From contig NZ_SMGQ01000017.1 of assembly GCF_004339095.1 (NCBI RefSeq), forward strand, positions 62,001 through 126,000: 64,000 nt of DNA. The letters run 5' to 3'. Origin of the DNA: Natranaerovirga hydrolytica. Its GTDB lineage: Bacteria; Bacillota; Clostridia; Lachnospirales; DSM-24629. The first letter of the stretch is position 1. The number at the start of each line of letters is the position of its first letter. Below are positions 1 to 9,125 of the stretch, piece after piece. The notes below the pieces were generated by a model. That model did not search any database and had not been told where the DNA came from. It saw only the letters and a list, made by a program, of their open reading frames with translations. Made by a program: the position numbers and the translations under genes.

Positions 1-174
1 GCGTCCCATTTCAATAGGTTGTACAACAGCAACATTTGTGTTAATGAGTTCCTTGTCGTTTGCTTCTTGTAATATCCAATCTACAAATGCTCTTAAAAAA
101 TTTCCTTCTCCAAATTGTAATACTTTGACTGGTCTTTCTGTTTTTTGAGCAACGGTTTTGTTTAATTCTTGCAT
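1..174 (-). CDS. uxaB: Tagaturonate reductase (altronate oxidoreductase), N-terminal part only
   Basis: The first 58 codons of a gene that runs off the left edge. It starts at an ATG at 172-174 behind an AAGGAG site. The peptide contains LQFGEGNFLRAFVDW near residue 20, the N-terminal nucleotide-binding signature of the UxaB/mannitol dehydrogenase long-chain family. UxaB reduces D-tagaturonate to D-altronate with NADH in galacturonate catabolism, which suits the adjoining KDG kinase and unsaturated-uronide hydrolase. The remaining four fifths or more of the enzyme are outside the window, so catalytic residues cannot be checked. UxuB (fructuronate reductase) is the main alternative, but this motif form is more typical of UxaB. 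Confidence 0.85.
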   Translation of the reverse strand, partial: MQELNKTVAQKTERPVKVLQFGEGNFLRAFVDWILQEANDKELINTNVAVVQPIEMGR

Positions 175-569
175 AATTACACTCCTTGTCATTTCTACTA
201 AGTAGAAGTTTTAATATTATTTGTTTGTTAGTTCCATAATTAGATTCTATATACTGTAAAGCCGTATATAATTTGAAGTAAAATTTCAAACCCTTGCAAG
301 CATACTTTGAAATTCACTTTTATTTTGCTATTTTATTTTATTAATATACCTTCATTATTTATATGTTAAGTCTACCATATTTTAGGAAAAAATCAACTGT
401 TTGCACTATCAAATTTTCTTAGAAACCCCTTAATTGGATAGGTTTATTCATCTTGAATAAGATCTTTTATATACAAGAATTTGTTGTTGAATTAATGTAT
501 ATAAAAAATATTATTCTTTTGATAATAGTACTGCTACTTACAAGTAACAGTACTATTGATTTTTTTGTT
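175..569. other. Intergenic region upstream of uxaB
   Basis: An AT-rich gap of about 400 bases with no credible gene. It should hold the uxaB promoter, but no clear -35/-10 pair stands out. At 274-321 there is a hairpin built from AAATTTCAAA and TTTGAAATT around CCCTTGCAAG. Its layout resembles the dispersed repeat described at 570-669 and may be a diverged copy. At 521-563 there is another inverted repeat (AGTACTGTTACTTG-type arms) with a downstream T run, a possible terminator read on the plus strand. Confidence 0.4.
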
Positions 570-669
570 AACCTTGTAACATGGCTTCCGCTACGCTTCA
601 GGCACAAGGTTTCAATGAAAATCTAATTTCCAAATCCTTGCGAGCAAGTTTGCAAATTACATTTTCACA
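570..669. repeat. Dispersed two-hairpin intergenic repeat, copy 1
   Basis: Two adjoining imperfect hairpins lie directly after the stop codon of the GH105 gene. The first has arms AACCTTGT and ACAAGGTT. The second, at 616-669, begins TGAAAATCTAATTT and closes with AAATTACATTTTCA around an inner stem CTTGC/GCAAG. The second hairpin matches the core found at 14059, 42681, 47811 and 47912. The outer arms carry several substitutions here but can still pair. Confidence 0.7.
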
Positions 670-1755
670 TTAATCTAATAAAATCATTTCTGATAAAGCC
701 ATTAAGAAAGGTGCCACACCTTTTGCTTCATCTACAACGATTTTTTCAGATAGGTAATAAGCTACACTACCATCTCTTTTTTCATTGTCTAAACCAGCTA
801 CTTCACAAGTTCCTCCAAGATGGTATTTATTATCTTCTTCATAGAAATACTGCTTCACTGTTCCGTTAAAAGCTTTTTTACCAATTGCTAAGTATTTTTC
901 ATCTAAAAGTCCAAGTCTTACCCCTTTTAAAATGGCATAAGCAAACATTACAGTTCCGCTTGTTTCTAAATAATTGCCTTCAACTTCTGGCTGATCCACT
1001 ACTTGATACCACATACCACTATCATCTTGATAACGTATCATGCCATCAATTTGTTCTTTTAACATTGGTTTTAATGCATCTGTCACTTCTGGGGTATCAC
1101 AGATTTCCATTACATCTACTAATGCCATTGCAACCCATCCAACTGCTCTACTCCATACGTTAGGTGCTTTTCCTGTTTCTTTGTCTGCCCATTGCATCAC
1201 TTTATTTTCATCGTATGCATGAATGTATAATTCTCTTTCTTCATCCCAAAGATATTCTTTAACATTTTTGAATTGTTTCAGTATATCATCATAGTTGTTA
1301 CTGTCTGTATATTCTTTAATGTATCTAGCATAATACGGTTGACCCATATATAGACCATCTAACCAAATTTGGAATGGGTATCTTTTCTTATGCCAAAAAC
1401 TGCCAGAGTTGGTTCTTGGATGTGTTTCTAACTGTGAGTATAAAAGTTCCATTGCTTTTTTGAATTTATCTTTTTGGGTTTGATCGTATGCATCAAATAA
1501 TACTTTCCCTGCATTAATATTGTCTATGTTGTAATCTTCTTTTTTGTATTGTGCCAAATTACCATTATCATCTATTGCTTTATCTAGGTAATTTAGTATA
1601 AAATCATTATAAGATTCTTCTTTTGTAACTTTATATAAATATTCACAAGCAGAAAGTATGATACCATCTTCATAACACCATTTCCCTTTTTTATAAGGTG
1701 TGAAATCTTCAATAAATTGTTTTGAATATTGCTTAACGGATTCTAGATTTTTCAT
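670..1755 (-). CDS. GH105 unsaturated rhamnogalacturonyl/galacturonyl hydrolase
   Basis: A 361-residue protein of the YteR/YesR family (glycoside hydrolase family 105, an alpha/alpha six-barrel). These enzymes remove the 4,5-unsaturated uronic acid left at the non-reducing end of pectin oligomers by lyases. The hallmarks WLDGLYMGQPYYARY (about residues 128-142), WSRAVGWVAMALVD and TSGTVMFAYAILKGV are present, and the length is normal. There is no signal peptide, so it acts in the cytosol on imported oligomers. It follows kdgK by about 120 bases and precedes uxaB, and probably shares a transcript with kdgK. The exact substrate (rhamnogalacturonyl or galacturonyl) cannot be told from sequence. 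Confidence 0.9.
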   Translation of the reverse strand: MKNLESVKQYSKQFIEDFTPYKKGKWCYEDGIILSACEYLYKVTKEESYNDFILNYLDKAIDDNGNLAQYKKEDYNIDNINAGKVLFDAYDQTQKDKFKKAMELLYSQLETHPRTNSGSFWHKKRYPFQIWLDGLYMGQPYYARYIKEYTDSNNYDDILKQFKNVKEYLWDEERELYIHAYDENKVMQWADKETGKAPNVWSRAVGWVAMALVDVMEICDTPEVTDALKPMLKEQIDGMIRYQDDSGMWYQVVDQPEVEGNYLETSGTVMFAYAILKGVRLGLLDEKYLAIGKKAFNGTVKQYFYEEDNKYHLGGTCEVAGLDNEKRDGSVAYYLSEKIVVDEAKGVAPFLMALSEMILLD

Positions 1756-1795
1756 TCTTCTACATTCCTTTCATTTGACTAATAAACATCATTTG

Positions 1796-1838
1796 AAAGA
1801 GCAAACCTCAATTAAGTATTGAAAATTTGCTCTTTTTG
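1796..1838 (-). terminator. Hairpin between kdgK and the GH105 gene
   Basis: Ten-base arms AAAGAGCAAA and TTTGCTCTTT pair around a 20-base loop. The T run is better on the plus strand than on the minus strand, so in the direction of the genes it may act as a weak terminator or mRNA stabiliser that lowers expression of the GH105 gene relative to kdgK. Confidence 0.55.
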
Positions 1839-1873
1839 TCATTGTTTATGCCATTATATGATGTGTCGTTATA

Positions 1874-2896
1874 TTATCTTTGTACACGTCCTGAAGCATC
1901 ACCTTGTACTAAAACTTCAACTTCATCTTCCATAACTAAGTTAAAGTCACCTGGAATTGTTTGTTTTAACGCACTTGCTGCTACAGCATATTCTAATCCA
2001 GCTTTGAAGTTTTCTCTGGTTAATAAACCATGGATTAATCCTCCTGAGAATGAGTCTCCTCCACCTACGCGGTCAACTAATTTAATATTGTAATGTTTTG
2101 AATGATAGAATTCATTACCATCATATATAAGTGCACTCCAACCATTTTCACTAGCTGAAATACTTTCACGTAAAGTTGTAGCAAGAATTTTAAATCCAAA
2201 TTCTTCTTTCATTTCTTTGAATATTTTTTTGTATCCTTCTAATTCTAATTCTCCTGACTCTACATTTGTATCTCCAGGTTTAAATCCTAAGCATTTCTCA
2301 GCATCTTCTTCATTACCAATACAAACATCTACATATTGCATTAAGTTTTTCATAACTTTTTGTGCTTGTTCTGGTGTCCATAATTTTTTACGGAAGTTTA
2401 AGTCTACAGATACAGTTACATCATTTCTTTTTGCAGCTTTTAACGCTTCTTCTAAAACAACTGCACTTTTTTCAGAAATAGCTGGTGTAATTCCTGTCCA
2501 GTGGAACCAATCTGCATCTTTAAATATTGCATCAAAATCAAAATCCTCGATATCAGCTTGTGCAATAGCAGAATCTGCTCTATCATAAACTACTTTTGAT
2601 GCTCTCATTGATGCACCTGTTTCAAGAAAATAAACACCTACTCTATCACCACCACGAGCAATAAAGTCTGTTTTTACACCGTATTGTCTTAAACTGTTTA
2701 CTGCAGCTTGACCAATTTCATGTTTAGGAAGTTTTGAAACAAAATACGCTTCATGTCCATAGTTTGCTAATGAAACTGCAACATTTGCTTCTCCTCCACC
2801 ATAACATACGTCAAAACTTTGAGCTTGTGAAAATCTTGAAAATCCAGGAGTTGACAATCTTAACATGATTTCTCCCATAGTAATTACTTTAGCCAT
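1874..2896 (-). CDS. kdgK: 2-keto-3-deoxygluconate kinase (PfkB family)
   Basis: A 340-residue ribokinase-type sugar kinase that phosphorylates 2-keto-3-deoxygluconate to KDPG, the substrate of the aldolase encoded at 8460-9107. The N-terminus has the family pattern MGEIMLRLS, then YGGGEANVAVSLA (sugar site) and, near the C-terminus, RVGGGDSFSGGLIHG, the PfkB signature with the catalytic Asp. An ORF exists 16 codons upstream, but the ATG at 2896 has an AAAGGTG site nine bases before it and begins at the conserved MAKVITMGE, so it is preferred. A terminator-like hairpin upstream (2991-3036) suggests its own promoter. Specificity for KDG is inferred from the neighbours. Confidence 0.88.
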   Translation of the reverse strand: MAKVITMGEIMLRLSTPGFSRFSQAQSFDVCYGGGEANVAVSLANYGHEAYFVSKLPKHEIGQAAVNSLRQYGVKTDFIARGGDRVGVYFLETGASMRASKVVYDRADSAIAQADIEDFDFDAIFKDADWFHWTGITPAISEKSAVVLEEALKAAKRNDVTVSVDLNFRKKLWTPEQAQKVMKNLMQYVDVCIGNEEDAEKCLGFKPGDTNVESGELELEGYKKIFKEMKEEFGFKILATTLRESISASENGWSALIYDGNEFYHSKHYNIKLVDRVGGGDSFSGGLIHGLLTRENFKAGLEYAVAASALKQTIPGDFNLVMEDEVEVLVQGDASGRVQR

Positions 2897-2990
2897 AATT
2901 CTTATCACCTTTCTTATTAAAAATTTTATAATTGTATTCTTCATCTTTATTATACTCTATTTTAAAAAAATAAAAATATAATTCACAACG

Positions 2991-3036
2991 AAAAAGCAAA
3001 TGCTTACTTTAAAATTAAGTATCTGATTTGCTTTTT
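2991..3036 (-). terminator. Terminator after the GH28 gene
   Basis: Arms AAAAAGCAAAT and ATTTGCTTTTTT enclose a loop and are flanked by A and T runs on both strands, so it can stop transcription either way. It closes the operon that runs from eda to the polygalacturonase and separates it from kdgK. Confidence 0.8.
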
Positions 3037-3128
3037 TATATTATAATGAATGATTTTCAGATTAATTATGCTTCGTATATATAAATCCTTTTCGCAATTA
3101 CAAACACAAAAAATCAATTTCTATTATA

Positions 3129-4682
3129 TTAATCTTTAATGTATTCATCACAATTTTCTATAATTACTTTTTCACCTTCTTGACCAGTGATTTCAATATT
3201 GTTTAATTCAACTGTTTCAACATTGTTTGCATATATCCCCAGTTTAGTTACTGGATCAATATGACACATCATAGCTGGTTTATTAGAAGCCGCATCATTA
3301 GCAAAATGAATTTTTACATTTTTAAAGCTAACTTTTTTAATTTTTTGTTCAGGCAAACCATAAAAATATCCTGCTGCTACTTGTGCATCACTACACTCAA
3401 TGTCTTCAAAGTGGAACTCACCTAAAAACGGTGTTCGGTCATCTACTGGCAAAGGGTTTTTGTCCCATACATATTGTACTTTCCCATCTGGGTCACAATG
3501 GTAAAACATATTAACAACAAAAGGCGTTAATACTTCTTCCATTTTTATATTGGTAAAGGAAACATTTTCTACTGTTGCGTATTTTCCTCTGCCACGTCTT
3601 GTTTTAATCCTAAGACCTCTATCTGTTTTTTCAAACAAACACTGTCTAACGTCTAAATTTGCAATACCACCAGACATTTCACTTCCTAATACAACAGCAC
3701 CATGTCCGTGTCTCATATGACAGTTTCTTATAACAATATTTTCTGATTTCTTTTGAAAAGTTTGTCCCATATATAGCTTTCCTGATTTAATAGCTATACA
3801 ATCATCACCAACAGAAATATTCACACCAATAATGTTAATATTCTTACAAGACTCAGGATCCAATCCATCTGTATTTGGTGAATTGCTTGGATTTTTAATA
3901 TTTATATCAATGAAATTTAAGTCGTTAGAAAAATAAGGATGCAAAGTCCATGAAGGTGAATTTTGTATTGTAACACCTTGTAAAGTAATATTATTACATT
4001 GATTTAAAAATACAGTTCTTGGTCTCCAAGATTTCCTCTTAACTTTGGCATTTTCCCACCAAGTTGCATTTTGAGCGTTGCCATCAATTTTTCCTAAACC
4101 AATGATTTTTACATTTTCTACGTACAATCCAGTAATTAAACTGGCATGACAATCATCTGGTGTCCCTTCCCACGTCCCTAAGTAAAATTCAATATCTTCT
4201 TTATCTGAAATTCTACCCGGTAATATTGGATAAGAATCCCTGTGGGTACTACCTAATAAGACTGCATTTTCCTCTAATTCAAGAGTCATATTGCTTTTTA
4301 AGAAAATTGGTCTTACATAGTAGTTACCTTCAGGAATCACCACTCTTCCATCCTCTGGACAAGATAAGATGGCTGCTTGCACTGCACTTGTATCGTCTGT
4401 ACTGCCATCTCCCACTGCCCCAAAATCCTTTACATTAATTGCGACTTTTTCGTTTAATGTTTTGAACTTTTTAACGACTTTATGATCATTTATTTCTAAA
4501 GTCACTTCATATTCTTGGTCTGGAGATAATTGATATATGGAAAACACATTTTTGTTTTGGTTTTCCATAATCAATTCCCCATCCAAGTATATGTTATATT
4601 TATCATTTGTAAAATATATTTCTTTATTTTCAAGTTCAAATGTCACACTTCTTGATGTAACTAAAACTGCATTATAATTCAT
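3129..4682 (-). CDS. GH28 polygalacturonase, probably intracellular and exo-acting
   Basis: A 517-residue glycoside hydrolase family 28 enzyme that hydrolyses alpha-1,4 bonds between galacturonic acid units. The family motifs are present in order: NTDGLDPESC, GDDCIAIKSG (catalytic Asp pair), GHGAVVLGSEMSGG (catalytic-site His) and RIKTRRGRG. They sit in a parallel beta-helix that starts at FGAVGDGSTDDT (about residue 90). The first 80 residues form an Ig/FnIII-like add-on, as in exo-polygalacturonases such as Thermotoga PelB. There is no signal peptide, so it probably finishes short imported oligomers in the cytosol. It lies last in the transporter operon, 46 bases after the RDD gene. Confidence 0.92.
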   Translation of the reverse strand: MNYNAVLVTSRSVTFELENKEIYFTNDKYNIYLDGELIMENQNKNVFSIYQLSPDQEYEVTLEINDHKVVKKFKTLNEKVAINVKDFGAVGDGSTDDTSAVQAAILSCPEDGRVVIPEGNYYVRPIFLKSNMTLELEENAVLLGSTHRDSYPILPGRISDKEDIEFYLGTWEGTPDDCHASLITGLYVENVKIIGLGKIDGNAQNATWWENAKVKRKSWRPRTVFLNQCNNITLQGVTIQNSPSWTLHPYFSNDLNFIDINIKNPSNSPNTDGLDPESCKNINIIGVNISVGDDCIAIKSGKLYMGQTFQKKSENIVIRNCHMRHGHGAVVLGSEMSGGIANLDVRQCLFEKTDRGLRIKTRRGRGKYATVENVSFTNIKMEEVLTPFVVNMFYHCDPDGKVQYVWDKNPLPVDDRTPFLGEFHFEDIECSDAQVAAGYFYGLPEQKIKKVSFKNVKIHFANDAASNKPAMMCHIDPVTKLGIYANNVETVELNNIEITGQEGEKVIIENCDEYIKD

Positions 4683-4728
4683 AAAGATACCTCACAATAA
4701 AATTTAACTCTTTAACCACTAATTAGGT

Positions 4729-5142
4729 TTAACTTCTCTTTTTTATATATACTCTTACTTCTGTTTGTGTTGCATTTTCGTGCACGCCTCTTTTACCAAA
4801 AAATATTGGAATACACATTATCCATAAGGATAACCATTTTGAAAATGCTTCACGAACTAACATTGTTGAAAAACCAACTTTTTCTTTTGTAAGTGAGTCT
4901 ACGACTACTAAACCCACGTAATTTTTACCAATACTTCTACCTTCTTGCCAAAACAAAGACTGGAGCAGTATTGGAACAGCAATACACATAATCAAGGTAC
5001 TTACTAATGCCAAAGTATTTAAAAGCCCACTCTCAAAAGACCCTAAAAACTCCAAATTAGCAAGTCCGTATAACACGCCGACTACTGCTGCAAACATAAT
5101 AATTATATCAATTAGTTCTGATACAATTCTTTTAACTAGCAT
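4729..5142 (-). CDS. RDD-family small membrane protein
   Basis: A 137-residue integral membrane protein with three likely membrane segments (about 10-28, 42-62, 100-118). The RDD signature is seen in RIVSELIDIIIM at the start, where an Arg and a membrane-embedded Asp are conserved, and in the segment QEGRSIGKNYVGLVVVD. RDD proteins are poorly characterised; some have been linked to ion or solute transport. It lies between the sugar permease and polygalacturonase genes with 25- and 46-base gaps, so it is co-transcribed with oligogalacturonide uptake. Its role there is unknown. Confidence 0.8.
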   Translation of the reverse strand: MLVKRIVSELIDIIIMFAAVVGVLYGLANLEFLGSFESGLLNTLALVSTLIMCIAVPILLQSLFWQEGRSIGKNYVGLVVVDSLTKEKVGFSTMLVREAFSKWLSLWIMCIPIFFGKRGVHENATQTEVRVYIKKRS

Positions 5143-5167
5143 TTAACCACTTCCAGAATATATTGTT

Positions 5168-6022
5168 TTATCCTTTTGATCCTGTTGTAGCTACACCGTC
5201 TATGAAGTATCTTTGAGCAAATCCAAATATTGCTAATGCTGGAATAATTGCTAAGAATGACATTGCATAAACTTTACTATAATCTGCTGATGATTCAGCA
5301 TCAATAGCTGTTCTAAGCGCTACAGACAATGGTAATAAGTTCATTCTTGTGATATAGATTAATGGCCCTAAATAGTCGTTCATACCCCACATAAATGTTA
5401 AAACCCCAACGGTAATAACAATCGGTTTTAGGATAGGTACTAAAATATAAAATAGGGTTTGTAATGAATTACATCCATCCACGATTGATGCCTCATCTAA
5501 TTCTCTTGGTATCGTTCTGTAGAACTGAATCATCATAAATACAAAGAAAGAATTTGTTGCGAATAATGCATCTACCCATAATGGATATGGTGTATTAATT
5601 AATCCTAATGCATTCCAGAATAAGTATAATGGAATCATAAAGATAACGTTAGGCATTAATAAAGTCGCTATAATAAGCATAAAAACAATTTTTTTACCTT
5701 TAAAATTAAATCTAGCAACTGCATAACCTGTAACGATTGATGATAAAATTGTAAATATTGTTCTAGGTACTAAGAATTTTAAAGAATTCATAAAGTGATC
5801 CCAGAATGTGTAACCTGTATTAAAGTGCCAAGCTCTACCCCAAGCACTCCAGTCAGACAAACCATTTTCTGGCCATAAGCCTGCTGATGTAAAAATCTCA
5901 TGATTTTCTTTAAACGTTGCACTAAATAGCCAAAATAGTGGGTATAACATAATTACACCAACTAAAACAAGTATAACATATCTTACAAAAGCGTTTATTT
6001 TTCTTCTCGTTTTTATATCCAC
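5168..6022 (-). CDS. Sugar ABC transporter permease (MalG/UgpE type)
   Basis: A 284-residue permease of the carbohydrate uptake type 1 family with six predicted helices. The cytoplasmic coupling loop EASIVDGCNSLQTLFYILVP carries the EAA motif that docks on the ATPase. It starts at a GTG nine bases after an AGGAGG. It pairs with the permease encoded just upstream (14-base gap) and the binding lipoprotein at 7015. By context the cargo is pectin-derived oligogalacturonide or a similar oligosaccharide. No ATP-binding subunit is encoded nearby; such systems commonly share one MsmX-like ATPase encoded elsewhere. Confidence 0.9.
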   Translation of the reverse strand: MDIKTRRKINAFVRYVILVLVGVIMLYPLFWLFSATFKENHEIFTSAGLWPENGLSDWSAWGRAWHFNTGYTFWDHFMNSLKFLVPRTIFTILSSIVTGYAVARFNFKGKKIVFMLIIATLLMPNVIFMIPLYLFWNALGLINTPYPLWVDALFATNSFFVFMMIQFYRTIPRELDEASIVDGCNSLQTLFYILVPILKPIVITVGVLTFMWGMNDYLGPLIYITRMNLLPLSVALRTAIDAESSADYSKVYAMSFLAIIPALAIFGFAQRYFIDGVATTGSKG

Positions 6023-6035
6023 TTAATAGAACCTC

Positions 6036-6920
6036 CTAATCTGAATAATGAACCCAGTATTTTGATGAACGGAATACTATTGCAGTAAGTATCATAATCA
6101 ATACGAATAGTACCCAAGATAACGCCGAAGCATAACCCATATTAAGGTTTCTTCTAAACGCAGTTTCATAGATATACACATTTAATAGGTATGTTGCATA
6201 GTTAGGTCCACCTTGTGTAATTAAGTATGAACTGTTAAATTCTTGGAACGCATTAACTGTTCTCATAACAAAGTTAAACAAAATAACTGGAGTAATAATT
6301 GGTATAGTAATGGCAAAGAACATTCTAAGTTTAGATGCTCCATCAATAGCGCCTGCCTCATATAATGATTTTGGAACATTTTGAAGTGCCGCTAAGAAAA
6401 TAACCATTGTGGAACCAAACTGCCAAGCCCTTAGTAAACTCATAACCAACATAGCCAAATTCGGATCCGTATACCATCTAACTGGAGTTCCACCAAGTGA
6501 TGTAATAAGCGTATTAATAAGACCTCTTGTTTCGAATAAGAATTGCCATAATGTAACGATTGCTACATTACCACCTAAAATAGATGGAATATAATATGCT
6601 GTTCTAAAGAAATTAATGAATTTTAACTTAAAGTTAAGAACGAATGCTACAAACAGTGAAAAAACCAACACAAGTGGCACTGTTAGCAAAACGTACTTTA
6701 ATGTCGCTTCTAATGACAACTTAAATGTTCTATCAGTTGTAAACATTCTAATATAGTTGTCTAAACCAATAAAACGGTTGTTAGGTGACATTAATCTGTA
6801 TCTCATAAAACTTAATCTTAAAGAATTAGCAAATGGGTATAATCGAAATATAAGCATACCGATTACCCATGGTATCAAAAATATATAAGGTGCAATTTTT
6901 CTGTTACTCATATCATCCAT
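6036..6920 (-). CDS. Sugar ABC transporter permease (MalF/UgpA type)
   Basis: A 294-residue permease with six predicted helices. The N-terminal AYxFLxPWxIG-like segment (APYIFLIPWVIGML) and the EAA coupling loop (LYEAGAIDGASKLRMFFAIT) are typical of CUT1 permeases. It is the first-translated partner of the MalG-type permease 14 bases downstream. Starts at 6920 or 6911 are both possible; the second leaves an 11-base spacing to the GGAAGG site. A strong hairpin separates it from the binding-protein gene, a common device for making more binding protein than permease. Confidence 0.9.
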   Translation of the reverse strand: MDDMSNRKIAPYIFLIPWVIGMLIFRLYPFANSLRLSFMRYRLMSPNNRFIGLDNYIRMFTTDRTFKLSLEATLKYVLLTVPLVLVFSLFVAFVLNFKLKFINFFRTAYYIPSILGGNVAIVTLWQFLFETRGLINTLITSLGGTPVRWYTDPNLAMLVMSLLRAWQFGSTMVIFLAALQNVPKSLYEAGAIDGASKLRMFFAITIPIITPVILFNFVMRTVNAFQEFNSSYLITQGGPNYATYLLNVYIYETAFRRNLNMGYASALSWVLFVLIMILTAIVFRSSKYWVHYSD

Positions 6921-6945
6921 AACCTTCCTTTATTTTATGTTGATT

Positions 6946-6976
6946 ACAGCACTGACACCAAAGGCATCAGTGCTGT
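6946..6976 (-). promoter_or_regulatory. Intercistronic hairpin after the binding-protein gene
   Basis: A ten-base perfect stem ACAGCACTGA/TCAGTGCTGT lies between the stop of the solute-binding protein and the start of the first permease. On the minus strand it is not followed by a U run, so it looks like a 3'-end protecting stem rather than a full terminator. It would allow excess binding-protein mRNA. Confidence 0.65.
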
Positions 6977-7014
6977 TTTAAAGTGTATAAGAACTTAATA
7001 TCTAACTCTTAATC

Positions 7015-8373
7015 TTAGTTATCCATTGCATCTTGAATTGCAAATCCAATGTTATTAATGATTTCTTCAGCTGCTTCTTCTGGAGTCATAGCCCCTTCTG
7101 CTGCAACAAATTGCTCAAAAATATCATTGTATATTAATTTTACAGTATTGTCTTCATAGAATGGGTGGAAAGTATACATATCATCATACTCAGCGATTAA
7201 TTGCTCACCTTCGTATTCGATTCCTTCTAACATTCCATGATCTGCTAAAATTTGCTCTGCAGCTCTATTTGCTGGAACTGCTCTTTCTAATCCTTGAGCA
7301 ACAACAGCATCTTCATCAGTGTATAAGAAGTTTAATAATTTAGCTGCTGCTTCTGGATGGTCTGAGTTAGGGCTAATTGAGAATGCCATACCAACTTTGT
7401 TAAATGCACCACTGTGTAATTGGTCATCACTTAACTTAAAGTAAGGAGCTGCAACAATATTAGGCTCAATTGATGGGTCTAAGTTCTCTACATATCTACT
7501 TATTGATGATGGCCAGTTGTATACTGCAGCATATCTACCTTGAATCCAGTTTGGATTTTCATGGTTTTTCTCTGCTGAGTCATCATGGAACCCTGGAATT
7601 ACATTGTTGTCAAGTAATGCTTGAACGAATTCAAATCCGTCAGCTAACTCTTCTACAGTGTAAGTCATTTCATTATCTTCACCAATAATATCTTTTCCAT
7701 ATTTTTGAGCTAAATAACCAAATGTCATAAGTGGAAGGTCATCAGTATAACCAATGTTTCCTAATGGGTAGTAATCTGGTCCTAATTTTTCTTGGAACGT
7801 TTGACCAGCAGCCATTAAATCATCCCAAGTTTCTGGAATATCAATTCCAGCTTCGTCAAATGGCGTTTGATTTACATAATAAACTCTTGAACCAATACTT
7901 GTTGGAACACCTTGAAGTTTACCATCAATTACAATTGCATCATAAGACTCTTCTGGCCAATTTGATAAATCTAAGTACTCATCCATTGTGAATAAGTCTA
8001 CAAATCTATTACCATCTGGTGAGAAATTGTAGAACCAGTTGAAGTTGATTTGCATTAAATCCGCTTCATCATTTGCAGTTAACTGAGCTGAAATTCTTTC
8101 AAAATGTCCTGACCAAGCTGTGTACTCAGGAACAACTGTGATGTTAGGGTTAGCTTCTTCAAACATGTTAATCGCTTCTATAGTAGCTTCGTGACGTGAG
8201 TCACCACCCCACCATGAGAATCTAATTTCAATCTCTTCATCATCGTCAGCAGGTTCTTGCACCCCACCTTGAGTTCCAGGATCTGGAGTAACTGTAGTGT
8301 CATCGTCTCCTCCACAACCAACGAATGATAATGTTAATACCAACACGATCATTAATGCTAATAATTTTTTCAT
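7015..8373 (-). CDS. Extracellular sugar-binding lipoprotein of the ABC importer
   Basis: A 452-residue solute-binding protein of the family 1 sugar type. The signal peptide ends in a lipobox (LSFVGCGG, Cys at about residue 20), followed by an acidic, Thr/Pro-rich linker and then the binding fold starting IEIRFSWWGGDSRHEATIEA. The segment GRYAAVYNWPSSISRY near residue 300 is characteristic of oligosaccharide-binding members. It sits in the outer leaflet anchorage of the Gram-positive membrane and delivers ligand to the two permeases. Its neighbours point to oligogalacturonides. It has a strong AGGAGG site ending seven bases before the ATG. Confidence 0.9.
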   Translation of the reverse strand: MKKLLALMIVLVLTLSFVGCGGDDDTTVTPDPGTQGGVQEPADDDEEIEIRFSWWGGDSRHEATIEAINMFEEANPNITVVPEYTAWSGHFERISAQLTANDEADLMQINFNWFYNFSPDGNRFVDLFTMDEYLDLSNWPEESYDAIVIDGKLQGVPTSIGSRVYYVNQTPFDEAGIDIPETWDDLMAAGQTFQEKLGPDYYPLGNIGYTDDLPLMTFGYLAQKYGKDIIGEDNEMTYTVEELADGFEFVQALLDNNVIPGFHDDSAEKNHENPNWIQGRYAAVYNWPSSISRYVENLDPSIEPNIVAAPYFKLSDDQLHSGAFNKVGMAFSISPNSDHPEAAAKLLNFLYTDEDAVVAQGLERAVPANRAAEQILADHGMLEGIEYEGEQLIAEYDDMYTFHPFYEDNTVKLIYNDIFEQFVAAEGAMTPEEAAEEIINNIGFAIQDAMDN

Positions 8374-8459
8374 AAAAACTTTCCTCCTCTAATCTTTTAA
8401 ATTGATTAAATTAATTTATCTTCAAGATATCCATTTATAAAACGAATATCTTAAATTCA

Positions 8460-9107
8460 TTATTGTCTTGCTTCTTTAACTTTAGCCACATATTGTTTTG
8501 CTAAGTTAGTAACTTCTTCATAGTTGCCAGTTTTAGCTGGAGCTGTAAGCGCACCGCCTACACCAACTGCAACACAACCATTTTTAATCCATTGATCTAC
8601 ATTGTCAAGACTAACGCCTCCCGTCGGCATAAGCACCGATTGTGGAAGAGGTCCTTTTACTGCTTTAATGTATCCTGGACCTACCATATTACCTGGGAAT
8701 ATCTTAATAACATCTGCTCCTGCTTCCATTGCCGTTAATATTTCAGTAATTGTTATACAGCCTGGCATATATGGCACTTGGTATTTGTTACATAATTTTG
8801 CAGTTTCAAGATCAAATCCCGGAGATACTATATATTCAGATCCAGCCAATATAGCAATCCTCGCTGTTTCACTATCTAAAACAGTACCTGCTCCTACGAT
8901 TAACTCTTCTGATGAGAATCTTTCTTTTAAAGATTCTATAACCTTGTGAGCACCTGGAACTGTAAAAGTAACTTCTATAGCTGGTATACCGCCTTTAATA
9001 CAAGCTTCTGCAATCTTACTTGCTTCATCTTCATTTTCAGCTCTTACTACAGCAACTACACCAACATCTGATATCCTTTTTAGTGTTTCATACTTCGACA
9101 TGTCCAT
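8460..9107 (-). CDS. eda: KDPG/KHG aldolase
   Basis: A 215-residue class I aldolase that splits 2-keto-3-deoxy-6-phosphogluconate into pyruvate and glyceraldehyde-3-phosphate, the last step of the pectin/galacturonate route. The Schiff-base Lys is in ADVIKIFPGNMVGP; the catalytic Glu is in IPAIEVTFTVPGA; the phosphate-binding PTGGVSLDN loop follows. It is the first gene of the locus and follows the promoter/operator at 9126-9180. The ATG at 9107 is five bases after AAGGAGG; an in-frame ATG at 9101 is an alternative. Confidence 0.95.
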   Translation of the reverse strand: MDMSKYETLKRISDVGVVAVVRAENEDEASKIAEACIKGGIPAIEVTFTVPGAHKVIESLKERFSSEELIVGAGTVLDSETARIAILAGSEYIVSPGFDLETAKLCNKYQVPYMPGCITITEILTAMEAGADVIKIFPGNMVGPGYIKAVKGPLPQSVLMPTGGVSLDNVDQWIKNGCVAVGVGGALTAPAKTGNYEEVTNLAKQYVAKVKEARQ

Positions 9108-9125
9108 TACCACCTCCTTATATTA

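Noticed and set aside
41-289. An 82-codon minus-strand frame at the left edge
   Set aside because: It overlaps the start of uxaB in another frame; the uxaB frame has a proper ribosome site and a recognisable family motif, while this one has no such support.
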